From assembly GCA_038746605.1 (NCBI GenBank), contig JBCDKM010000008.1, positions 1 through 64,000 of the forward strand: 64,000 nucleotides of DNA, given 5' to 3'. The notes beneath the pieces are model-generated. The model was not told the origin of the DNA, made no database searches, and saw only the letters and a program-made list of their open reading frames with translations. Made by a program: the position numbers and the translations under genes. Positions 18,464-26,003 of this stretch are shown one piece after another. This stretch comes from Rubricoccus sp038746605 (GTDB lineage Bacteria; Bacteroidota; Rhodothermia; Rhodothermales; Rubricoccaceae). Position 1 is the first letter of the stretch; every line of letters starts with the position of its first letter.

Positions 18464-18503
18464 CGCCCGCCTCGCTCGGTCCCTGCGTGCACCGAGGCGG
18501 AGC
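18464..18503. repeat. Palindromic element, long form
   Basis: GCCCGCCTCG, centre CTCGGTCCCTGCGTGC, then ACCGAGGCGGAGC; starts 4 bp after the lipoprotein stop. Confidence 0.75.
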
Positions 18504-18521
18504 GCCTCGCACAACAAAAAA

Positions 18522-18550
18522 CCGCCGGAGGCCATGAGGGCCTCCGGCGG
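18522..18550 (-). terminator. Minus-oriented intrinsic terminator
   Basis: A perfect 12-bp stem (CCGCCGGAGGCC with GGCCTCCGGCGG, 5-nt loop) is preceded on the plus strand by AAAAAA. Read on the minus strand it is a stem followed by TTTTTT. No minus-strand gene ends here, so it points to an unannotated minus transcript from 18551-18917 or acts on plus transcripts. Confidence 0.6.
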
Positions 18551-18917
18551 CAAGGCTCGGGAGGGAGGGTACCCGCTCCCCGCCACTGGCTCGGCCCCCC
18601 TACAGGCCGGACCACTGGCTCGCCTTGATCGAGAACGCCGTCCTACATGGGCCTCGATGGAGAGAGGGCTCGCCTGCGTCTGAGCGACGGAGGAGGCAAG
18701 CAGGAGAGGCGCGCAGGACGAGAGGGAGAAAGGCCACGAGTCGAGAGGGGCAACGCAGAGAGGTGCTCCAGGGACGCGAAGAACGGGTGGTCAGTTACAT
18801 CTCGTGCTAAAAAAACAGCACGCTTGTAGCGAGCCGGTTTTACTGCGGCACGGAACGGTGTTTTCCCTCGCGCCACCCGGCCTCTGGGTGTGGCGAGCAG
18901 AAGACTGGAGATAGAAA
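18551..18917. other. Intergenic region without recognised gene
   Basis: About 370 bp lie between two minus-oriented terminators. It contains a hairpin near 18803-18822 (CGTGCT / AGCACG around a run of A on the plus strand) and GCCACCC/GGGTGTGGC near 18872-18895. The open frames here have poor composition. A small RNA on the minus strand is possible. Confidence 0.3.
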
Positions 18918-18949
18918 AAGGGGGCACGCCGTAGTCGGCATGCCCCCTT
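18918..18949 (-). terminator. Intrinsic terminator of the Tyr/Arg-rich lipoprotein
   Basis: AAGGGGGCACGCCG pairs with CGGCATGCCCCCTT. On the minus strand it is followed by a short T run. It lies just after the minus-strand gene ending at 18977. Confidence 0.75.
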
Positions 18950-18976
18950 GGGATTATCTGTAGCGCCTAGGTAGGC

Positions 18977-20626
18977 TCAGTTGCCGCCTCGGCGGCTAGA
19001 GCGTCCGCTGGACCGGCTCGACGAGCGCGACGGGCGGCTGGCGCGGCTGCTTGATGAGCGCGATGGCCGGGCGCTGCTGCCCGACGAGCGGGACGAGGAC
19101 CGGGCGCGCCCACTGTCTCCGCCTCGAGAGCGGCGCGGGGCCGGACGGCTTTCCCGCCGGGGTGGCGGACTCGGCCGACTCTCACGACGCGGCGGCGGGC
19201 TCGGTCGGCTCTCGCGTCGAGGCGGAGGACTCGGACGGCTCTCGCGCGGTGGAGGGCTCGGCCGCTGCGTGCGGCGCGGTGGGGGGCTCGGGCGTGAAGA
19301 CGGCTCGCTGCGGCGTGTGCGCGGCGGTGCAGGCTCACTCCGCGGTGGAGTCTGACGGGTACGTGGTGGCGGAGCGGGCTCGCTCCGCCGGGTGCGTGGC
19401 GGTGGCGCAGAACGGGGCGTCTCAGCGCGGCGAGTTTCTGTTCGGGTCGTCTCCGTGCGTGGGCTCTGCGTTCGCGTTGGAGGCGTCGCGCGCGTTGTTC
19501 CAGTGCGCGAGGTGCCAACGCGCGGCGTGCGTGGCTGGGTAGTCACGGGTGCGCCCGGCGTCGCGGCGGTCGGTGCGCGCGGACTGCTGATCACAGGCGT
19601 CCTCGTCGTGGTAGAGGGCTGCTCCGGGACAACGCGGCGCGTGACGCGTGGGTCGCGAGGGTCACGCGTCGGGTCCACGTGGTCCGCAGGCTTGCGGACG
19701 CGCGTCGGCGTGCCGAGGCCGGGAGTGCGGGCAGTGGGGATGCGGTCCGGTCGCGGTGCGCGTGCGATGCCTCCGGCCACGGGGCCACGGTCGCCGTCAT
19801 CGTAACCGCGACGGTCCCGGTCGCGGAAGCGACCGTCGTCATAGCGCCAGGCGCGGCGGTAGCGGTAGCGCCCGTCATGGTATCCATCCCAGTATCCGTC
19901 GTAGTAGCCCCGGCCGAAGAAGCCCCGATGACCGAACCCGAAGGCCAGGTTCACCCCTCCGCCGTAGAAGAACGGGTCATAGAAGAAGGGGTCGTAGAAA
20001 AACGGATCGTAGAACCCGACGCCGTGGAACCCGGCGAAGAAGCCGCCCCCGCCGAAGCAGCGGTTGCGTCCGTAGAAACCGAGGTGCCCGAAGTAGCGAG
20101 CGCGGCACCAGCCGTAGCGGAAGTAGGGGCTGTAGCTGGTGTAGGGCTGATAGTGGGTGTAGGGGGAGGCGTAGTAGAACGGGTCGTCGTAGTGGTAGTA
20201 GTCCGCAGCGTAGGACGAGTATTCGGCGTCCTCGTCATAGACAGCCGTGCCCTCCTCGTCGTAGTAGTAGGTACCGTCGTCGTCGTAGTAGTAGCGTGAG
20301 ACAGTGATGTCTTGGAGGGCTGCCTCGGTGGTGTCGTCGGCCCACGGGAGGCGGTCCAGTGGCTCCGCGCTCTCAATGGCGAGCTCGTCGCCGTAGAGGC
20401 CCTCATCGAACTCGAGAGAGTCCGTATCGGCGTCCATCACGGCGGTCACGCCGATGCGGGGCGAGACGGAAGAGCGCGGGGTATCGGTGGTGGGCGCGGC
20501 CTGTTCTTGGGCATCGGCGGGGCGGACCTCGATATCGGAGGTCCGCGCGGTTCGCTGGCTAGAAGAACAGCCCACCAGCGCTACGGCGAGCGCGAGAGCA
20601 GGGAGGAAGCGAAGGCGGGACGTCAT
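18977..20626 (-). CDS. Low-complexity lipoprotein, Tyr-rich then Arg/Pro/Ser-rich
   Basis: A 549-residue protein. The ATG at 20626 starts a lipoprotein signal ending ALVGCSSS; the longer frame upstream is discarded. Residues about 110-290 are rich in Tyr, Asp, Phe and Gly, including three FYDPF units. Residues 300-549 are almost wholly Arg, Pro, Ser and Thr with repeats such as RESRPSPPPR and end in RSSRRGGN. The composition implies a disordered, strongly basic C-terminus that could bind cell wall, polysaccharide or nucleic acid. It is the last gene before the terminator at 18918. Confidence 0.75.
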   Translation of the reverse strand: MTSRLRFLPALALAVALVGCSSSQRTARTSDIEVRPADAQEQAAPTTDTPRSSVSPRIGVTAVMDADTDSLEFDEGLYGDELAIESAEPLDRLPWADDTTEAALQDITVSRYYYDDDGTYYYDEEGTAVYDEDAEYSSYAADYYHYDDPFYYASPYTHYQPYTSYSPYFRYGWCRARYFGHLGFYGRNRCFGGGGFFAGFHGVGFYDPFFYDPFFYDPFFYGGGVNLAFGFGHRGFFGRGYYDGYWDGYHDGRYRYRRAWRYDDGRFRDRDRRGYDDGDRGPVAGGIARAPRPDRIPTARTPGLGTPTRVRKPADHVDPTRDPRDPRVTRRVVPEQPSTTTRTPVISSPRAPTAATPGAPVTTQPRTPRVGTSRTGTTRATPPTRTQSPRTETTRTETRRAETPRSAPPPRTRRSEPAPPPRTRQTPPRSEPAPPRTRRSEPSSRPSPPPRRTQRPSPPPRESRPSPPPRRESRPSPPPRRESRPSPPPRRESRPAPRRSRGGDSGRARSSSRSSGSSARPSRSSSSRASRPSRSSSRSSGRSSRRGGN

Positions 20627-20820
20627 CGCGGGAAGGGGAACGGGCGGCGTGAAGGCCGCGCGAGGATCGGGTGCCGGGGAAGGCGGGGCGGGAGGCGAGC
20701 CGTCTATCTTCATGCGGCTCTCCTCTCGTGCCGCCTCGCGCGCGTGCGAGGTAACGCGGGAGCGCAAGAATGCGCACCGCATCATAACGCCCAGACTCTC
20801 TCTTCGTTCACTCTCCGATT
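20627..20820. promoter_or_regulatory. Divergent promoter region
   Basis: 194 bp between the divergent starts of the low-complexity lipoprotein and proS. No defined promoter elements were identified. Confidence 0.35.
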
Positions 20821-22305
20821 ATGGCCGAGCGCATCACCCCCCGGGACCAGGACTACGCCCAGTGGTACCAGGACATCGTCCGCGCCGCGAAGCTGGCAGA
20901 AACCTCGCCGGTACGCGGCTCTATGGTGTTGCCTCCCAATGGCTACGAGTTGTGGGAGAACATGCAGCGCGGCCTGGACGGGATGTTCAAGGCCACCGGT
21001 CACCGCAACGCCTACTTCCCACTCTTCATTCCGAAGAGCTTCCTCGCGAAGGAGGCGGAGCATGTCGAAGGCTTCGCGAAGGAGTGCGCCGTGGTCACGC
21101 ACTATCGCCTCAAGGAGGAAGACGGCGACCTCGTGGTGGATCCCGCCGCAGAGTTGGAAGAGCCGCTCGTCGTCCGGCCGACCTCCGAGACCATCATCTG
21201 GGACACGTACTCGAAGTGGATCCAGTCCTGGCGCGATCTCCCGATCCTCATCAACCAGTGGGCGAACGTGGTCCGGTGGGAGATGCGGACGCGCCTCTTC
21301 CTCCGCACCGCCGAGTTCCTCTGGCAGGAGGGCCACACGGCGCATGCCACCGAGGCGGAGGCGGTCGCGGAGACGCGCCAGATGCTCGATGTCTACGCTA
21401 CCTTCGCCGAGGAGTGGATGGCGATGCCTGTCGTGAAGGGCGTCAAGACGGCCAGCGAGCGCTTCCCGGGCGCTGTAGACACGTACTGCATTGAGGCGCT
21501 CATGCAGGACGGGAAAGCACTCCAGGCGGGGACGAGTCACTTCCTCGGGCAGAACTTCGCGAAGGCGTTCGACTGCACCTTCCAGAACAAGGACAACGAG
21601 CCCGAATACGTCTGGGCGACCTCCTGGGGCGTTTCCACGCGACTCATCGGTGCACTCATCATGACGCACTCGGATGACCAGGGGCTCGTCCTGCCGCCTC
21701 GCCTCGCGCCGACGCAGGTCGCCATCGTGCCTATCCTGAAGAAAAACGGGGACAACGAGGCCGTCCTCGGCGCGGCTCGCGAGATGCGCGACGTGCTCAT
21801 GAACGCGGGCGTCCGCGTGATCCTCGACGACCGCGACCAGTACCGTCCGGGCTGGAAGTTTGCCCAGTACGAGGTGGAGGGCGTCCCCGTCCGCCTCGCC
21901 ATCGGCCCGCGCGATGTGAAGAACGGCAGCGTCGAGATGGCCCGGCGCGATACGGGCGAGAAGCAATCCGTGCAGCGCGACGCCATCGCCGAAACGGTCC
22001 GCGAGACGCTCGATGCCATCCAAACAGACCTCTTCCAGGTCGCCCTCGACCGTCGTGCAGAGAACACGCACGTCGTGGACAGCTACGACCGTCTGAAGGA
22101 GGTCGTGGAGGCCGGGGGCTTCGCGCTCGCGCACTGGGACGGTACCGCCGAGACAGAGGCACGCGTCAAGGAGGAGACCAAGGCGACGATCCGCTGCCTC
22201 CCGTTCCCCGGCCAGTTCCCGGGCGTGGACACCGAGGAGGCGGGCACGGACCCGGTCTCAGGCGCGCCTGCCGCGAGCCGCGTCGTCTACGCGAAGGCGT
22301 ACTAG
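20821..22305 (+). CDS. proS: Prolyl-tRNA synthetase (archaeal/eukaryotic-like type)
   Basis: Charges tRNA-Pro. It is 494 residues, the length of the short ProS class lacking the bacterial editing insert. The class II core includes PTSETIIWDTYSKWIQSWRDLP and RWEMRTRLFLRTAEFLWQE; the C-terminal zinc-type domain ends RVVYAKAY. The anticodon-binding domain runs about 285-400. Start ATG at 20821 fits the family (ITPRDQDYAQWYQDIV). Confidence 0.97.
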   Translation: MAERITPRDQDYAQWYQDIVRAAKLAETSPVRGSMVLPPNGYELWENMQRGLDGMFKATGHRNAYFPLFIPKSFLAKEAEHVEGFAKECAVVTHYRLKEEDGDLVVDPAAELEEPLVVRPTSETIIWDTYSKWIQSWRDLPILINQWANVVRWEMRTRLFLRTAEFLWQEGHTAHATEAEAVAETRQMLDVYATFAEEWMAMPVVKGVKTASERFPGAVDTYCIEALMQDGKALQAGTSHFLGQNFAKAFDCTFQNKDNEPEYVWATSWGVSTRLIGALIMTHSDDQGLVLPPRLAPTQVAIVPILKKNGDNEAVLGAAREMRDVLMNAGVRVILDDRDQYRPGWKFAQYEVEGVPVRLAIGPRDVKNGSVEMARRDTGEKQSVQRDAIAETVRETLDAIQTDLFQVALDRRAENTHVVDSYDRLKEVVEAGGFALAHWDGTAETEARVKEETKATIRCLPFPGQFPGVDTEEAGTDPVSGAPAASRVVYAKAY

Positions 22306-22351
22306 AGGTGCTTCAGGGTTCGAGGTCCAAGAGTCTCACGGGCTCATCTAC

Positions 22352-22390
22352 GACGTCCCCTCTCCCCCGAGGCCAGGGGAAGGGGATGTC
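22352..22390. repeat. Imperfect hairpin after proS
   Basis: GACGTCCCCTCTCCCCC and GGGGAAGGGGATGTC are partly complementary around GAGGCCA. Terminator or repeat; no T tract. Confidence 0.5.
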
Positions 22391-22409
22391 TGGCCCAGTG
22401 ACTCCCTCG

Positions 22410-22429
22410 GCCTCGGTACCGAGGCGGGC
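22410..22429. repeat. Palindromic element just upstream of a GTG start
   Basis: GCCTCGGTACCGAGGCGGGC ends 6 bp before the GTG at 22436, so the right arm occupies the ribosome-binding position. Confidence 0.85.
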
Positions 22430-22435
22430 GGAGTT

Positions 22436-23128
22436 GTGAGCGGCGCCGTCCCCGTCTCGCGCCAGACGCGGCCCCGCGCAGAGCGGCTGGCCGACGCGCT
22501 CTCGTACTTCCTCAACCCGCTGGCCTTCCCGCCCATCGCGTTCGCGCTCGTCTCGTGGCACTTCGGGGCGCCGGGCGGCGAGGTCGCCTGGGTGTTCGGC
22601 GTCTCCGTGGCGACGTTCACCGTGGTCCCGCTCCTCGCGCTCCTCTGGATGGTCCGCGATGGCCGCGTGGCGACGCTGGAGGTGCGCGACAGGTCCCGCC
22701 GTACGCTCCCAATGCTCGTCTGCGTCGGCTCGTACGCCGCGGGCATCGCGCTCTTGGGCGCGACGGCGACGACCGCTGTGCCCGTGCTCGTCTCCTTCGC
22801 GGCGATCTACCCGGTGAACACGCTCGTCCTGATCGCGATCACACGGGTCTGGAAGATTTCGATCCACATGGCCGGGCTGGCGGCGTTCGTGAGCGGGCTG
22901 CTCTTCGTCGCGCTCGTGGCGTGGGAGAACCTCCCGGCGGACTGGGAGGCCGCGCTGACGGTCGCGACGACGGCGCCGCTCGTGTTGCTGCTGCCGGTGC
23001 TGATGTGGGCGCGGGTCCGCGCGAAGGCGCACACCGTGGCGCAGGTGGTGGCGGGCGCCGCGTTCGGGCTGTTCGTGCCTCTAGTGGAGTTGTACTGGCT
23101 CACGTTCCACGTCCTCGACCTAGCTTAG
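22436..23128 (+). CDS. PAP2-like integral membrane protein
   Basis: A 230-residue membrane protein with about six hydrophobic segments. The order of conserved pieces resembles PAP2 lipid phosphatases (WKISIHMAGLAAF, then AKAHTVAQVVAGAAFG, including one conserved His in each). The canonical PSGH and full SRxxxxxHxxxD motifs are not clearly present, so activity is uncertain. GTG 22436 is chosen because the next internal start would remove two membrane segments. The palindromic element directly abuts this start. Confidence 0.65.
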   Translation: MSGAVPVSRQTRPRAERLADALSYFLNPLAFPPIAFALVSWHFGAPGGEVAWVFGVSVATFTVVPLLALLWMVRDGRVATLEVRDRSRRTLPMLVCVGSYAAGIALLGATATTAVPVLVSFAAIYPVNTLVLIAITRVWKISIHMAGLAAFVSGLLFVALVAWENLPADWEAALTVATTAPLVLLLPVLMWARVRAKAHTVAQVVAGAAFGLFVPLVELYWLTFHVLDLA

Positions 23129-23281
23129 TATGCCCAGGGAGTCTGGAGATCGGCGAGTGGCTACGTTTGGTTATACTCTTCAGACAGAGTCACGCATCCC
23201 GGCCGGGGACGGGATGCAGGCGTGCTATAGAATGCAGGAGAAGATCTCCTAATTCTTCTTTGTCGCTTATTAGGACCCAAG
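23129..23281. other. Intergenic, lower GC, upstream of eCIS-type gene
   Basis: GC drops sharply after 23128. GTTATACTCTTCAG near 23170 could be promoter material. No gene seen. Confidence 0.4.
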
Positions 23282-24865
23282 GTGCGCGTACAGGCCCCTC
23301 TTCAGCTGCAGGCAACGAATCGAGTCGCCTCGTCCAACGCGCGATCCGCATCGCCTTCGCAGCGGGCGAGTCCTCTTATCGTGAGGTCATCGCGGGATCG
23401 ATACGAGCAGGAAGCGGACCGAATCGCGGAGCGGATCACCGTTCGCCCCGATCTGCCTTTGAGCACGTCTTTGGGTCAGGGGAGAGGTGCCGCCCATCGC
23501 AATGCACCCCTCCCGCTCCAGCGCGTGCCTAATTCCTCTCCCGGCCAGGGGCAGGCGGTCCGATCTGAGGCTGTTGACGGAGTCTTGCGTTCTTCTGGGC
23601 AGGTGCTGCCTCCGTCGTCCCGCAAGTTCTTTGAACCGCGTTTCGGGCACGATTTCAGCCAGGTCCGAATTCACTCCGGCGCACAGGCCGCGAGGGCGGC
23701 GCGGGCCATCCACGCAAAGGCGTTCACGGTCGGGGGGGACATCGTGTTTGGGCGGGGTCACTACGCTCCTCACACGCTAGCAGGACGACGGCTCCTCGCT
23801 CATGAACTCGCTCATGTCGTCCAGCAGAGGGGCACTCGTACAGTGGTGCAGCGAGCGGAGACGGACACTGTACCCGGGTGCTCCGCGCTCGTAGACTCCG
23901 CAGCAGATGTAGACCAGGAGGTCAACCGGTCGATCAAGGATGCGAGGAGCGCTGCCGGTACGGCCCCCAAGGGGATAGACGTAGCGATCGGCGTGGCGAA
24001 TGATATAGGCGCGAACAGCAAGGCCAGTATTGGTCGCACTGTTATTGAGGTGTGGGCCGAGGGGCTCTCGGCGAAGAAAATCTCAATGCCATCGAAGGCT
24101 TCGACTAAATACGACGGGGTGCAGTATGGCCTATGGAGGCAGGTTATGTTTCCTATTCTGAATCCTACGATGAAGATTGCGGGTGTGTGTATGGGCAGTG
24201 ACAAACTGGGGCACTTCTTTCAGCAGGGCGCGACGTACTTCAATACCGCTGGCAAATCTGGCGTCAAATCGGCAGAGGAGGAAAGCTCTGGAACCGAGAT
24301 CGAAGGTTTTGGCCTCGCGACGACCGGGGTATACTCGAATGCGGACCAAGAAGCCAACAGGAAGGGAGGTGATTTCTACAAGGATCTGATCGCTTCTCCG
24401 TCCATGTCGTTTTCGATTACTTCGTATGTCTCCTCTAAGTGGAGCGAGGCCGAGAACCCTAATTTCTACGAGGAGAGCGTCGGAAAACAGGTTTGGTCCA
24501 ATCTGTTGACAGGCTCCTGGTTCGGATTTGTCTTGCCTCCAACCCCTTTGAAGGGTCAGGCCGCGACGTTCGATCTCAATGTTGCTGCTACTGGGAGTGT
24601 GATTGGCACCTTCTCTCTCGGTACCTCGTTCGCACCGTGGGGCACTCTGACAGGAACCGTTTCGTACTTGACGACGCCCGTAACTGGGACAAAGAGTCAG
24701 AGCGCGACGCCCATCTCTGGTGTCCAAATCGACTTCAAGTGGAGCGATGCTGTGGAGTTGGGAGTTGGACAGCTGAAGTCGAATGGGGAGCGACAGCTGA
24801 TCGGGACATGGGGGGCAGGCTCGTCTGGTACTGACAAGGGCAAGCTCCAACTCGACCGAACCTGA
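23282..24865 (+). CDS. eCIS core domain (DUF4157) protein with unknown C-terminal effector region
   Basis: A 527-residue protein. Residues about 105-185 match the DUF4157 domain linked to extracellular contractile injection systems (PPSSRKFFEPRFGHDFSQVR ... HELAHVVQQ, zinc-type His at 174 and 178). The N-terminus is a basic, low-complexity leader. Residues about 190-400 form a separate domain with MGSDKLGHFFQQGATYF near 301-317. The rest is a Gly/Thr-rich beta region. No sheath, baseplate or spike gene is in the window. GC is well below neighbours, suggesting transfer. The GTG start is the first in frame. Role as an injected toxin is inference from the domain. Confidence 0.8.
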   Translation: MRVQAPLQLQATNRVASSNARSASPSQRASPLIVRSSRDRYEQEADRIAERITVRPDLPLSTSLGQGRGAAHRNAPLPLQRVPNSSPGQGQAVRSEAVDGVLRSSGQVLPPSSRKFFEPRFGHDFSQVRIHSGAQAARAARAIHAKAFTVGGDIVFGRGHYAPHTLAGRRLLAHELAHVVQQRGTRTVVQRAETDTVPGCSALVDSAADVDQEVNRSIKDARSAAGTAPKGIDVAIGVANDIGANSKASIGRTVIEVWAEGLSAKKISMPSKASTKYDGVQYGLWRQVMFPILNPTMKIAGVCMGSDKLGHFFQQGATYFNTAGKSGVKSAEEESSGTEIEGFGLATTGVYSNADQEANRKGGDFYKDLIASPSMSFSITSYVSSKWSEAENPNFYEESVGKQVWSNLLTGSWFGFVLPPTPLKGQAATFDLNVAATGSVIGTFSLGTSFAPWGTLTGTVSYLTTPVTGTKSQSATPISGVQIDFKWSDAVELGVGQLKSNGERQLIGTWGAGSSGTDKGKLQLDRT

Positions 24866-24913
24866 GGCACCAGCGATCCTACGCGACCGCGTGCAGAGCC
24901 ACGAGATTCTGCA

Positions 24914-25153
24914 GTGGCCTCACTCCAGACGTCGCAGTGCGCGCGTTTCCTATTGCTCAGGGGGCCGCCAGTCGCCGAAGGTTCCGAGGCTAACCCCGCC
25001 ATGGTGCGTGCTCTGGATTGGAGGCGAGTGAGAACGAACCCTCCTCTGGCCGCCGGTCTCCCCGACGAGGAGGTGTCGGGCGAGTGGGTCCTCAATGACC
25101 CCGAGTCGGACCCGGTCGTGCAGCAAGCGCGGGAATGGATCAACAGCCAGTGA
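24914..25153 (+). CDS. Possible small protein
   Basis: A 79-residue frame. Codon use in its second half (PDEEVSGEWVLNDPESDPVV...) looks genuine; the first half does not. It may start later, be the remnant of a longer gene, or not be real. A long-form palindromic element follows its stop by 5 bp. Confidence 0.3.
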   Translation: MASLQTSQCARFLLLRGPPVAEGSEANPAMVRALDWRRVRTNPPLAAGLPDEEVSGEWVLNDPESDPVVQQAREWINSQ

Positions 25154-25158
25154 GTCCG

Positions 25159-25198
25159 TCCGCCTCGGTCTCCCTGCGGACGCACCCGAGGCGGGCAG
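25159..25198. repeat. Palindromic element, long form
   Basis: TCCGCCTCGGT, centre CTCCCTGCGGACGCA, then CCCGAGGCGGGC; between convergent genes. Confidence 0.8.
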
Positions 25199-25205
25199 GG
25201 TCGTC

Positions 25206-25859
25206 TCAGTTGCCGATGTAGTTGGAGGTCGCCTGGAAGTGCATCGCGTCTGTGCCGCGCACGCGGGCGAAGCTGGTCCAGCCCTCGGCCTCGAAGCACT
25301 CGATGGCCTCCACTGGCATCTTCGCCTCGCTCGGCCACGGCGTGCGGAGCCCGTTCCGCTTCGGATCCAGGTCGATGGCAATGCCCCAGGAGTGGCGCGA
25401 GATCTTGGTCCGCGAGCCGCGCATGTGACGCACGTTCGTGATGCCGCCGAGTTGGTCGAGGCCGTGCTCCCGGATCCCGTCGCGGCCGAACACGTCGAGG
25501 ATGCGCTCCAGCACGGCCTGGAGAGATTCGTGGATGGCCTCGTGGGCCCATCGCTGCGTGGTCCAGACGCTGGGCATCCAGGCGATCTCCATCGGGTAGG
25601 GGAGCCGCATGACCTTGGAACGTGGTGCGCGCCCTCGCGCGATGTCCGGGCGACCGTAGAACGCGTTGAGCGCCTGAACGTCGTCGGTCGGCCACTGGGA
25701 GACCGGCGCAGTGCTTTCCACAGAAGCCACGTAGGCGTCATACGCGGCTTGCGACTCCGCGCCCCAGTCACCGTCTGCGCCGAAGCGAGGGAGAGGGAAG
25801 CCTCGTTCCATGAGGCCGTGTTGCATGAGGGTGGCGATGTGGGGTTCGGCGCGTGACAT
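25206..25859 (-). CDS. M15-family peptidoglycan peptidase
   Basis: Predicted zinc peptidase cutting peptide cross-links in cell wall, as in phage endolysins and D,D-carboxypeptidases. The 217-residue protein carries the M15 motifs SRHSWGIAIDLDP (His156, Asp163) and DAMHFQ (His207), all three zinc ligands being present. An N-terminal stretch (LPRFGADGDWGAESQAAY, about 22-40) resembles a peptidoglycan-binding repeat. There is no signal peptide, so release would need lysis or a carrier. It lies beside the eCIS-type effector but on the other strand. Confidence 0.85.
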   Translation of the reverse strand: MSRAEPHIATLMQHGLMERGFPLPRFGADGDWGAESQAAYDAYVASVESTAPVSQWPTDDVQALNAFYGRPDIARGRAPRSKVMRLPYPMEIAWMPSVWTTQRWAHEAIHESLQAVLERILDVFGRDGIREHGLDQLGGITNVRHMRGSRTKISRHSWGIAIDLDPKRNGLRTPWPSEAKMPVEAIECFEAEGWTSFARVRGTDAMHFQATSNYIGN

Positions 25860-26003
25860 AGCGGGAGGAGAGGGAGCTACAGGAGGCTACGCGGTTCGTG
25901 CCGAACTCTGGTCACGCCCGCCTCGGCAGGTGGCGGGAGGGAGTCGCGTGATCCCTCGCGAGGCAGCGCTGCGTGATGGGAGCGACGATCTACCTCCAGC
26001 CTC
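25860..26003. other. Intergenic with degenerate palindromic element
   Basis: Divergent promoter gap. It contains GCCCGCCTCGGCAGG..GGCGGGAGGG (25917-25945), a decayed copy. GGAGGCTACGC at 25882-25892 recurs near 33137, upstream of another minus-strand gene. Confidence 0.45.

Noticed and set aside
22212..22258. Palindromic element in the proS 3' end
   Set aside because: ACCGAGGAGGCGGGC resembles one arm only; the partner arm is absent, so chance similarity is likely.
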